Source: Leuconostoc fallax KCTC 3537 (GTDB taxonomy: Bacteria > Bacillota > Bacilli > Lactobacillales > Lactobacillaceae). Taken from it: a stretch of DNA of 64,000 nt. This document shows, in pieces, positions 1 through 7,094 of this stretch. Under the pieces are notes generated by a model. That model searched no databases. It worked only from the letters and a program-made list of their open reading frames with translations, and had not been told where the DNA came from. Position 1 is the stretch's first letter, and each line of letters starts with the position of its first letter. A program made the position numbers and the translations under genes. The DNA is taken from the NCBI RefSeq assembly GCF_000165675.1, contig NZ_AEIZ01000026.1:124001-188000 (forward strand), written 5' to 3'.

Positions 1-454
1 CATCATCTGAAAATTGTTGTGGATTAAATGGAATTTCATCTAGATCCTTAAATATTTTTGTGCGAATATGATTATCTACCTCATCTACTAAACGGATATA
101 GTGCTTATAGTCAGCTTTCAGTGCATTTGGCAAAATTGTCTTTAGAATTGAGATACGGAAAGCAAAAGTTGTTTCTGCTAAATACCGTGATAGATTCAAT
201 AATTCGGTATTTAAGACCGGTGCTAAATCTAGTGCTCGCGTTACTGCTTTCAATTTGCTAGCTGATACATCTTTTGGTAATTGTGCACTTATGCCAACAA
301 TAATCCCCAAAACTTGCCGATGTCCAAAGGGAACTTCAACTCGCATACCAGCAGCCAGAACAGATTTTAAATGCTCAGGTACTAAATATGTGTAGGGATG
401 ATTCGTTTGCATTGCCGGCACATCGACAATGATTTGTGCAAAAGTATTTGTCAT
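1..454 (-). CDS. priA: Primosomal protein N' (PriA), N-terminal part
   Basis: The minus-strand reading frame starts at 454 (MTNTFAQIIVDVPAMQTNHP) and stays open past the left edge, so about 151 N-terminal residues are present. The pattern of a short beta strand, then YTYLVPEHL and RVEVPFGHRQVLGIIVG, is the 3'-DNA-end binding domain of PriA, the helicase that reloads the replisome at stalled forks. The helicase domain lies outside the window. No clear Shine-Dalgarno sequence precedes the ATG. The gene diverges from the amino acid operon starting near 541. Identification rests on family recognition of the N-terminal domain only. Confidence 0.88.
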   Translation of the reverse strand, partial: MTNTFAQIIVDVPAMQTNHPYTYLVPEHLKSVLAAGMRVEVPFGHRQVLGIIVGISAQLPKDVSASKLKAVTRALDLAPVLNTELLNLSRYLAETTFAFRISILKTILPNALKADYKHYIRLVDEVDNHIRTKIFKDLDEIPFNPQQFSDD

Positions 455-540
455 ATTCTTATTTTAACAAAGGCGTATTATTTTTTATAGTTTACGCATT
501 TCAATTCAACATTAAAATAAACATATATTAAATTAGATTA

Positions 541-569
541 TTGACATAATATACTAATCATGTCATAAT
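541..569 (+). promoter_or_regulatory. Promoter of the leader peptide / ilvE operon
   Basis: A perfect -35 TTGACA lies at 541-546 and CATAAT at 564-569, with a 17-base spacer. Transcription would begin near 576, placing the Ile/Val leader ORF at the 5' end of the transcript. An overlapping alternative -10, TAATAT at 566-571, has a longer spacer. Confidence 0.75.
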
Positions 570-598
570 ATCGATACACTAACAAAAGGAATAATCTG

Positions 599-667
599 AT
601 GTCATATTTAAACGCTAACAATTTCACAGCAATTATTGTGGTCAACATTATTGTCATTATTATTTGA
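599..667 (+). CDS. Ile/Val-rich leader peptide (22 aa) of an attenuator
   Basis: This small ORF has a good ribosome binding site (AAAGGA, 585-590, 8 bases before the ATG). The first eleven residues are MSYLNANNFTA and the last eleven are IIVVNIIVIII, ending with TGA at 665-667. Ten of the last eleven codons are Ile (7) or Val (3). Such codon bias is the hallmark of ribosome-stalling leader peptides that sense charged branched-chain tRNAs. The ORF sits between a consensus promoter and a terminator, ahead of a transporter-like gene and a branched-chain aminotransferase. It probably acts in cis as a sensor; the peptide itself need have no function. Confidence 0.85.
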   Translation: MSYLNANNFTAIIVVNIIVIII

Positions 668-672
668 CAAAC

Positions 673-786
673 AGTGGTTGATCTATTTGCTTATGCAGCC
701 ACTCAAAAGGTAGTGGCTAGCATGTGCTGTTAATGTTTAAATGTGATTTAGACGTGCTAGTTATTAAAACTAGCGCGTTTTTATTT
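673..786 (+). promoter_or_regulatory. Branched-chain amino acid attenuator (alternative hairpins plus terminator)
   Basis: Five segments pair in a chain. Segment 1 (673-680) pairs with 2 (696-703), 8 bp. Segment 2 (693-703) pairs with 3 (712-723), 11 bp with bulged A719. Segment 3 (717-725) pairs with 4 (752-760), 9 bp. Segment 4 (752-762) pairs with 5 (768-778), 11 bp with one G-U, followed by TTTTT: an intrinsic terminator. A ribosome that finishes the leader would cover segment 1 and leave 2:3 plus 4:5 (termination). A ribosome stalled on the Ile/Val codons would leave segment 1 free, giving 1:2 plus 3:4 (read-through). The pairings are read from sequence; the mechanism is inferred from known attenuators. 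Confidence 0.8.
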
Positions 787-808
787 CTAAAAAATATGGG
801 AGAACAAT

Positions 809-1966
809 ATGAAGAATTCATACAAGAAGCACTCGGATCGTCCTGATCCCAAAGAATTACAGCCAGGTACCGGGCCGTTAACACGCCCAGAAGAAAAAAT
901 GCGTGTTCGTGATTGGGTATATTCTGTATCTCAAGGCGTATCTAATACAATTTTAGCTGTATTGGGCATGGGCTTGCTATTAGCGATGCTTGGTGAGCAA
1001 CTCCACTGGCCTGCCTTACAAATGGCTGGTATCCAAGGCCAAAAACTTTTAGCACCTGCTTTGGGGATGGCCGTTGCCGTTATGCTTCGGACATCAACAT
1101 TAGTAACTGGTGCTAGTATGATTGCCGCCACTGTTGGTTCCAACGCCATCTATTTCACTGCTGCACCAATTTCAGGCGCAAGTACGGCCACTGGATGGGT
1201 TGCCTCTGGTAGTCATGCTTTGCCAGCAGGTTCCGCAGTTCTCACATCTGGTCAACCCATTTCAGCCGTTTTAGCTGCTGTAGTTGCTGCCGTTATTGGT
1301 AAGTGGTTAACAGGAAAAACACCCTTAGATATGGTATTGGTCCCATTGGCCTCAGCATTAGTTGGTTCCGTTGTCGGGCTTGGGTTAGCTACCGTCGTAA
1401 CACCCGCTTTAAATGCAGTGTCTAAAACATTAGCAAATACCATGCAAGTTAATCCAATTCTTGGTGCTATCATTGTATCGGTTGCTTGGTTTATTTTCTT
1501 AATGACGCCAGCCTCTTCAGCCGCCTTAGCTATTGCTGTTCAGTTAGATCCAATGAGTGCCGGTGCTGCGCTTATTGGAACAACAGTCGCCTTCGTTGCC
1601 TTCGCTGCAATGGCACCCATGCAAAATAATTTAGGTGCTAATATTGCACAAACAATCGTGACACCCAAGATTCAGTTTCCCAATTTACTTAAACGACCAA
1701 TTCTTGCTGTTGGTCCACTAGTAATTGCCGCCGTCATGTCTTGTATTGCAGTCGTCGTATTTCAATTTCAAGTACCGTATACAATCGGTGGTTTAGGTCT
1801 CAACAGTTTCATCGCGCCACTCACATTAACATCTACACCAAATAAACTACTTATTCTCATCGTATTTGGTATTGTTTTACCAGCAATACTATCATTTATT
1901 TATTATCGTTTCTTACAAACCATTGGTCAAACAAAACCCAACGACCTACACCTAGAAGAAGTTTAA
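809..1966 (+). CDS. EIIC-like (PTS_EIIC_2 / PfoR-type) membrane protein
   Basis: This 385-residue, very hydrophobic protein has about 8-10 predicted membrane segments after a charged cytoplasmic N-terminus of about 35 residues. It resembles the PTS_EIIC_2 family, which includes PfoR-like proteins, and has no attached EIIA or EIIB domain and no phosphorylatable Cys/His domain. GGGAGA at 798-803 is the ribosome binding site. It is the first structural gene after the Ile/Val attenuator, and ilvE follows 81 bases later without a terminator. The context suggests transport of branched-chain amino acids or keto acids rather than a sugar; this is inference. A second family member lies at 30512-31750. 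Confidence 0.7.
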   Translation: MKNSYKKHSDRPDPKELQPGTGPLTRPEEKMRVRDWVYSVSQGVSNTILAVLGMGLLLAMLGEQLHWPALQMAGIQGQKLLAPALGMAVAVMLRTSTLVTGASMIAATVGSNAIYFTAAPISGASTATGWVASGSHALPAGSAVLTSGQPISAVLAAVVAAVIGKWLTGKTPLDMVLVPLASALVGSVVGLGLATVVTPALNAVSKTLANTMQVNPILGAIIVSVAWFIFLMTPASSAALAIAVQLDPMSAGAALIGTTVAFVAFAAMAPMQNNLGANIAQTIVTPKIQFPNLLKRPILAVGPLVIAAVMSCIAVVVFQFQVPYTIGGLGLNSFIAPLTLTSTPNKLLILIVFGIVLPAILSFIYYRFLQTIGQTKPNDLHLEEV

Positions 1967-2047
1967 GCGTAATCATAGAAAATGATTTGAAAAATTAAAA
2001 TTAAACGAGTAATATTAAATAAATTAATAAGAATAGAGGAATATATT

Positions 2048-3088
2048 ATGACATCAGCAAAAGTTAAACCAGAAGATTTTGATTGGAATGACCTAGGCTT
2101 TGCCTATCATGAATTACCTTATCGCTATCGTGCTTACTATAAAGATGGTAAGTGGTCTGCTGGCGCATTAGAGACTTCAGCTACAATTCCTGTTCACGAA
2201 GCTGCTACCGGCCTTCATTATGGTCAACAAATTTTTGAAGGATTAAAGGCATATCGTCGTCCTGATGGTGGTGTTAACCTTTTTAGACCTGATATGAACG
2301 CAGCACGGTTAAACCGTTCTGCCAAACGACTCATGATGGCTGAATTTCCTGAAGAACAATTTGTCGAAGCACTTAAGCAAGTTGTTCAAGCAAATGCTGA
2401 TTTCATACCACCTTACGGTAGTGGTGCCACGCTATACTTACGCCCCTTTATGATTGGTCAAGGCCCTGTTGTTGGTGTTCATCCTGCTTCAGAATACGTT
2501 TTCACTATTTTTGCAACACCTGTTGGTGCTTATTATAAAGGTGGCCTAACACCAACTGCTTATGTTACCAATGAATATGATCGTGCAGCCCATGGTGGTA
2601 CTGGTCAAGCTAAAGCTGGTGGTAATTATGCAGCTAGTATGTTGCCTGGACACGAAGCCCACAAAGCCGGATATTCTGATGTCGTTTATCTAGATCCTCG
2701 TCTTCATGAATTTATTGAAGAACTAGGCTCAGCTAACTTCTTTGGTATTACGAAAGATGGTCAATTCAAGACGCCAAAGTCACCCTCAATTTTGCCATCA
2801 GTAACAAAATACTCACTCTTAGCTTTAGCTGAAGAATTTGGTATGCAACCAGAAGAAACAGCAATTAGTATTAATGACTTGGATGAATTTGCTGAAGCTG
2901 GCGCAATGGGAACAGCCGCAGTTATCTCACCAGTTGGTTCTATCACCCATAATGGTGATAAGCACGTCTTCTATTCTGAAACAGAAGTGGGCCCACAGAC
3001 TCAAAAGTTATATGATCGTTTGGTCAGCATTCAGTTTGGCGAACAAGAAGGTCCTGAAGGCTGGACAGTTGATGTCCCATTAGATTAA
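2048..3088 (+). CDS. ilvE: Branched-chain amino acid aminotransferase
   Basis: The 346-residue protein is a class IV (fold type IV) PLP aminotransferase that interconverts Leu/Ile/Val and their 2-keto acids with glutamate/2-oxoglutarate. The PLP lysine is K189 in GGTGQAKAGGNYAAS, typical of IlvE. The N-terminal FEGLKAYRRPDG and C-terminal region LDEFAEAGAMGTAAVISPVG (substrate/phosphate loop) also fit. AGAGGA precedes the ATG. It is probably cotranscribed with the upstream membrane protein and so controlled by the Ile/Val attenuator. Length matches the family. Confidence 0.95.
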   Translation: MTSAKVKPEDFDWNDLGFAYHELPYRYRAYYKDGKWSAGALETSATIPVHEAATGLHYGQQIFEGLKAYRRPDGGVNLFRPDMNAARLNRSAKRLMMAEFPEEQFVEALKQVVQANADFIPPYGSGATLYLRPFMIGQGPVVGVHPASEYVFTIFATPVGAYYKGGLTPTAYVTNEYDRAAHGGTGQAKAGGNYAASMLPGHEAHKAGYSDVVYLDPRLHEFIEELGSANFFGITKDGQFKTPKSPSILPSVTKYSLLALAEEFGMQPEETAISINDLDEFAEAGAMGTAAVISPVGSITHNGDKHVFYSETEVGPQTQKLYDRLVSIQFGEQEGPEGWTVDVPLD

Positions 3089-3126
3089 GCACGCAATACA
3101 ATTGTAAAAAGAAAGTAGGTCACCTT

Positions 3127-3917
3127 ATGGTTTCTGGGATTTAATACAAAACAAGCACAATTAGTTAACGCCTTATATCAGGCCTATCTTAATAATGTAG
3201 CGTTAGATATGACCGATTGGCAAAATACGGTTGATAATTTTAATACCGGCTATCTCATACAAGATGCGCTACTAAAAAGAAAATGAACGTATCACCGGCT
3301 ATAAAGTATCATTAACAAGTGATACAACCCAACAAATGTTCAATACTAACGAACCATTGTATGGTCAACAAGTTGCTTCCAGAGTACTCACTCACCCCGC
3401 CAATGTTTCTTTAGATAATTTAAATGAACCATTAATTGAAGTTGAGCTCGTTTTCACAGCTAAGAAAACTTTAACAACAGACATGGATCTCGCAGAACTA
3501 TTACAGAACAGTTTTATGAGTGGTGGTATCGAAGTACCCGATGCGCGTTTTAAAGATTGGTTTCCGACTTTGAATAAATATCTAGTCGTTAGTGATGCAG
3601 CTGTGGGTGGTTACATTGTTAGTGGTATACAGGTTGATGGTAATACATTAACAGTAGCTGATTTAAAAGACATTCACGTTGATACTTATCATAATGGTGC
3701 GCTCATTGCGAGTGGTGATGCAACAGAAGTATTGGGCAATCCACTTCATGCTTTGCAATGGTTAGTTAAAAAGTTAGCTCAAACTTGCAAACAGATTAAC
3801 CCTGGAGATACCATATCCGCTGGAACATTTTTCGTACCACCAAAACTCGTTAAAGGTGAGTATGAGGCAAAGTTCAGTGGTCCACTCACTCAAACAACTA
3901 TTTTGCATGTTAAATAA
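3127..3917 (+). pseudogene. 2-keto-4-pentenoate hydratase-like gene, two frameshifts
   Basis: The 3' two thirds (3336-3917) read FNTNEPLYGQQVASR, DLAELLQNSFMSGGIEVPDA and NPLHALQWLVKKL, recognisable as the fumarylacetoacetate hydrolase / 2-keto-4-pentenoate hydratase fold. Upstream, ATG at 3127 opens MVSG and the continuation FNTKQAQLVNALYQAYL is in another frame. A second break near 3278-3286 separates it from NERITGYKVSLTSD. Both breaks are cured by removing one base (GGG to GG, an A run shortened by one), unlike the single-base losses elsewhere in this window. It may be a true pseudogene or an error. It follows ilvE by 38 bases; the substrate is unknown. Confidence 0.7.
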
Positions 3918-3935
3918 ATAATTAATTTAAAAGTG

Positions 3936-3964
3936 TTGACAACCTACTATAGCCATGGTATTCT
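3936..3964 (+). promoter_or_regulatory. Promoter of tRNA-Glu
   Basis: TTGACA (3936-3941) and TATTCT (3959-3964) are separated by 17 bases. Transcription would start about 30 bases before the mature tRNA at 4002. Confidence 0.55.
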
Positions 3965-4001
3965 AATATAGTTGTTTAATACGAACAACGTAATTGACCA
4001 T

Positions 4002-4073
4002 GGCTCGTTGGTCAAGTGGCTAAGACGCTGCCCTTTCACGGCGGAATCGAGAGTTCGATTCTCTCACGAGCTA
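4002..4073 (+). tRNA. tRNA-Glu (UUC)
   Basis: A full cloverleaf is visible: acceptor GGCTCGT (4002-4008) with ACGAGCT (4066-4072), anticodon loop CTTTCAC with anticodon TTC, T arm GAGAG/CTCTC with loop TTCGATT, and discriminator A4073. The 1:72 pair is G-U. The 3' CCA is not encoded (genomic CTA follows). It stands alone between its own promoter and a terminator. Confidence 0.93.
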
Positions 4074-4080
4074 CTAAAAA

Positions 4081-4107
4081 AGCTGGAACTTCGGTTCTGG
4101 CTTTTTT
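4081..4107 (+). terminator. Intrinsic terminator after tRNA-Glu
   Basis: The stem AGCTGGAAC (4081-4089) pairs with GTTCTGGCT (4094-4102) around a TTCG tetraloop, followed by a run of six T. Confidence 0.85.
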
Positions 4108-4130
4108 GTTTGCTTATTTTGATAGCAAAT

Positions 4131-4171
4131 AAAGAAGACGACAGTGTTTATTTCTCACTGTCGTCTTCTTT
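4131..4171 (-). terminator. Terminator embedded in the 3' end of the 4148-4645 gene
   Basis: A perfect 16-bp inverted repeat (4131-4146 with 4156-4171, 9-base loop) includes the last codons and the stop of the minus-strand gene. The minus strand ends CTTCTTTATTTG. It could also stop plus-strand transcripts arriving from the tRNA. Confidence 0.75.
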
Positions 4172-4645
4172 GTCCGCTTCAGCTACTTCTTCGGACTGCT
4201 TTTTATTTTGTGCAATATTTTGCAATTGTTCTGTAAACCATGTCGATATTTTAGCCTTCACGCTTTCTGCATCATCCTGATATGCAGATACTGAACTTGC
4301 TAACGCTATTTTTAAATTAGACTGACTAACAAATTCATTTTCTATAATCATATATAGATTAATATCACTTGTTTTATCTACCCAAATTAATTTACGTAAA
4401 GCATTTTTATAACGCAGTGGTAAATTAATAAAATTAGTTTCAATACTTAAATTTGTACCACCCGCTGCACTGCCCTCATTAATATCAAGCGTTACTTGCA
4501 TAAAATGTTCATCTTCAATATGTGCGTCAACCACTGAAAAAAGTTGATCCAATGGAATTGTTTCAGTATCATCGCTAATCAATGTTTGTTTATAATAAAC
4601 TTCATCAACAATATTTGTCTGTATCTGTTCACCAGAAATCATCAT
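4148..4645 (-). CDS. Uncharacterised acidic protein
   Basis: This 165-residue soluble protein has no signal peptide or membrane segment. It has a predicted mixed alpha/beta body, then a helical C-terminal region and an acidic tail (EEVAEADKEDDSEK). I do not recognise a family. A GAGGG motif precedes the paired ATGATG start. The last five codons form one arm of a 16-bp terminator hairpin. It is followed (leftward) only by the convergent tRNA and preceded by the kinase gene at 4681. The ORF is real by length, ribosome binding site and terminator; its function is unknown. Confidence 0.75.
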   Translation of the reverse strand: MMISGEQIQTNIVDEVYYKQTLISDDTETIPLDQLFSVVDAHIEDEHFMQVTLDINEGSAAGGTNLSIETNFINLPLRYKNALRKLIWVDKTSDINLYMIIENEFVSQSNLKIALASSVSAYQDDAESVKAKISTWFTEQLQNIAQNKKQSEEVAEADKEDDSEK

Positions 4646-4680
4646 GATTCATACCCTCTAGTGAATTATTTTACCATAAT

Positions 4681-5528
4681 TTAAAACGTTGCCAATAACC
4701 GATCAACCCGTGGTGCATAAATATCGCCAAATCGTACAAAATGCATCAAAATATAATAGAATTTATACCAGTTCGCACGTGTTTGGAAACCCGAGTCCAA
4801 TGGATATGCTGCTTCATAGCTTTCATAAAAGGCCGGTTTAAAACCACTAAAGACTTGTGAAATTGCAATATCATATTCACGATCACCATAAAATGAATTT
4901 GGATCGATTAAAATCGGTGTTCCTAAGCGATCAAACATAAAATTACCAGACCATAAATCGCCGTGCAATAATGATGGTTGCACCGTTTGAGCGTGGTCAT
5001 CTTGAAGAATTGTTTCTCTTAGCTGCTCATAGTGGTTACCCCTTTGTGTTAACCAAGAATTTTGCTTCTTAGCTTGTGCCATCAGGGGATCTAATCGTTG
5101 TGTGACAAAGAATTCTGCCCATGATTTTTGCCAGTCGTTATGTTTTGGCACTGTATCATTTAAATTATCAACGTCAAAACCAAATAGACCGTTATCCGAT
5201 TTTTTTGATGTAAATTTGCTACAGTGCGTCCCAACGCACCCTGGTCGCTCTTACCACGATCAATCCATTCCAAAATGAGATATGCATCCCCACGGATTTC
5301 GCCGTTGGCAATAACTTTGGGTGTTCTGACAACTTGGGATAATGCTGTTAATCCAGCTATTTCAACATCAAAAAATGATGCTGGATGTTGCTTTTGAACT
5401 TTCAAGAAATAATGTTGCGTGCCGGAATACAATGAATAAGCTTCATTAATATCTCCACCACGAACAGGCACAACATCATGTATGTTTTGAATATTCAATC
5501 GTGTTAAAAAATCTTCGGTTACCGTCAT
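4681..5528 (-). CDS. Fructosamine kinase family protein (frameshifted)
   Basis: The start MTVTEDFLTRL at 5528 follows a GGAGG site. The N-terminal half (FLKVQKQHPASFFDVEIAGL, AYLILEWI) and C-terminal half (LLHGDLWSGNFMF, LIDPNSFYGDREYDIA) form one aminoglycoside phosphotransferase-like kinase of the fructosamine-3-kinase family, about 282 residues. These phosphorylate ketoamines on glycated proteins or free glycated amines. HGDLWSGN holds the catalytic Asp and IDPNSFYGDRE the metal-binding Asp. The frame breaks in an A run (plus-strand T run near 5198-5204); one extra A restores it, so the break is probably an artefact. A leader ORF and terminator lie just upstream. Confidence 0.85.
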
Positions 5529-5549
5529 TTGATACCTCCAAAATAAAAA

Positions 5550-5580
5550 GCAGCTACTACATATAACCTGTAATAACTGC
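5550..5580 (-). terminator. Terminator between a leader ORF and the kinase gene
   Basis: Minus-strand stem GCAGTTATTACA (5580-5569) pairs with TGTAGTAGCTGC (5561-5550), 12 bp with two G-U pairs, then TTTTTATTTT. It lies 21 bases before the kinase start. Its first arm lies inside the small ORF at 5557-5655. It may serve as an attenuator for the kinase gene or simply end the small ORF transcript. Confidence 0.8.
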
Positions 5581-5655
5581 TTGATTTGCAATTTTGGCAA
5601 AAGAAATCCCCATAACAATGATTATTATCCTTTTTGATAATGCTATCTTTGTCAT
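5557..5655 (-). CDS. Small hydrophobic peptide or leader peptide (32 aa)
   Basis: ATG at 5655 has a strong site (GAAAGGA, 6 bases upstream) and the frame runs 32 codons to TAG at 5557-5559. It begins MTKIALSKRIIIIVMGISFA and includes four consecutive Ile codons followed by Val. A promoter with a 17-base spacer lies immediately upstream and an intrinsic terminator overlaps its last codons. It may be a membrane-inserted small protein or a leader peptide acting on the kinase gene. I do not recognise a homologue. Confidence 0.5.
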   Translation of the reverse strand: MTKIALSKRIIIIVMGISFAKIANQAVITGYM

Positions 5656-5682
5656 AAAATATCCTTTCACCTACCTAAATTC

Positions 5683-5711
5683 ATTCTAACGTTAAATGAA
5701 AAAGTCTGCAA
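5683..5711 (-). promoter_or_regulatory. Promoter of the 32-aa ORF / kinase unit
   Basis: On the minus strand, TTGCAG (5711-5706) and TAGAAT (5688-5683) are 17 bases apart. The -35 overlaps the region just after the glmU stop, so the kinase unit need not depend on the purR-glmU transcript. Confidence 0.5.
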
Positions 5712-5713
5712 AC

Positions 5714-7090
5714 TTATTTTTTATGTGGCATTCTTGACCAGAAATTATCTTTATTCATTTGCTTCGATCGAGCAATGCCCATCGCCTTCTCTGGCACATC
5801 ATTAGTAATAGTTGAGCCTGCTGCAGTGATGGCTTGTGTACCAATATGAACTGGCGCTACAATTTTTGTATTAGAACCGATAAACGCATGGTCCCCAACA
5901 ACGGAAGTAAATTTATTCACACCATCGTAGTTTACAAAAATTGTACCAGCCCCAACATTAACATCTTGACCCATCTCAACATTTCCAACATATGATAAAT
6001 GACCAGCCTTACTGCCTTTACCTAAAGTAGCCTGCTTTGTTTCCACAAAGTTACCGATGTGAACATCATCTGCCAAATGTGATTGTGGCCTTAAGTGGGC
6101 ATAAGGACCAATGGTGACACGATTATCAACAACCGCTTCTTCCAAATGAGAAGCAGTAATCACAACTTCGTTACCCACTGTACTGTCTTTTAGACGTGAC
6201 CCTTGCGTAATCACCGTATCATGACCAATGCTTGTCTGTCCTAACAAAGATACGCCACCCTCAATAATTGTATCTTTACCAATAACAACAGTTGCGTCAA
6301 TGTAAGTATTATCTGGATCAACAAGTTCAACACCTTGTGTCATTAAACGATGATTAATACGTTGACGCATCACCGCATTAGCTTTAGCCAACGCGACACG
6401 ATCGTTAACACCCATTGATTCCGAAAAGTCTTTAAGCACATGCGCACCAATATGATGCCCAGATTTTCTTAAAATATCTAATGTATCAGGTAAATAATAT
6501 TCTCCTTGCGCATTATCATTTGTCACCTGTTTTAATGACTCAAACAATAAGTGATTATCGAATATATAAACCCCTGTATTAATCTCTTGAATACGACGCT
6601 CTGTGACACTAGCATCTTTTTGCTCAACAATTTTTAAAACAGTATTATCATCTGCACGGACAATACGCCCATAACCAGTTGGATCATCTGCAATAGCAGT
6701 TAAAACAGTTACCGCATTATTGGTTTGTTTATGTGCCTGAATAAAATCCTTCAACGTATCTGCTTGAAACATTGGTGTATCACCTGACATGATTAATGTA
6801 ACACCATCTTCATTTTTGAGTTCATCTTCAGTTTGGCGAACAGCATGTCCTGTCCCCAGTTGTTGCTTTTGCAATACAAATTTACTGTGGTCACCCATAT
6901 GATCAGCAACACGTTCCGCACCAGTCCCAATAACTGTAATTAATTGATTGGGTTGGATTGGTGTGACAGCATCTAAAACCCAATCAATCATCGCTTTCCC
7001 AGCTACTTCATGTAATACTTTGGGAATTTCTGATTTCATTCGTGATCCCATACCCGCAGCTAATATGATCACATTTACTTGATTAGTCAT
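5714..7090 (-). CDS. glmU: Bifunctional UDP-GlcNAc pyrophosphorylase / GlcN-1-P acetyltransferase
   Basis: The 458-residue protein makes UDP-GlcNAc for peptidoglycan in two cytoplasmic steps: acetylation of glucosamine-1-phosphate and uridylation. The N-terminal nucleotidyltransferase motif LAAGMGSRMKSEIPKV is at residues 10-25. The C-terminal half is a left-handed beta helix of hexapeptide repeats (for example IGPYAHLRPQ, VETKQATLGKGSKAGHLSY, GNVEMGQDVNVGAGT). Length is normal and no break is seen. It starts four bases after the purR stop, so purR-glmU form one unit, an order seen in many Firmicutes. Confidence 0.97.
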   Translation of the reverse strand: MTNQVNVIILAAGMGSRMKSEIPKVLHEVAGKAMIDWVLDAVTPIQPNQLITVIGTGAERVADHMGDHSKFVLQKQQLGTGHAVRQTEDELKNEDGVTLIMSGDTPMFQADTLKDFIQAHKQTNNAVTVLTAIADDPTGYGRIVRADDNTVLKIVEQKDASVTERRIQEINTGVYIFDNHLLFESLKQVTNDNAQGEYYLPDTLDILRKSGHHIGAHVLKDFSESMGVNDRVALAKANAVMRQRINHRLMTQGVELVDPDNTYIDATVVIGKDTIIEGGVSLLGQTSIGHDTVITQGSRLKDSTVGNEVVITASHLEEAVVDNRVTIGPYAHLRPQSHLADDVHIGNFVETKQATLGKGSKAGHLSYVGNVEMGQDVNVGAGTIFVNYDGVNKFTSVVGDHAFIGSNTKIVAPVHIGTQAITAAGSTITNDVPEKAMGIARSKQMNKDNFWSRMPHKK

Positions 7091-7094
7091 TGAT

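Noticed and set aside
599-667. Leader ORF as a secreted small membrane peptide or toxin
   Set aside because: The hydrophobic run would fit, but the codon bias to only Ile/Val and the immediately following alternative hairpins and terminator are better explained by attenuation.
1252-1473. ORF opposite the EIIC-like gene
   Set aside because: It is a shadow frame within a strongly coding region, with no ribosome site and no recognisable protein.
2838-3083. Overlapping +1-frame ORF inside ilvE
   Set aside because: ilvE is full length and conserved through this stretch; the ORF is a frame shadow.
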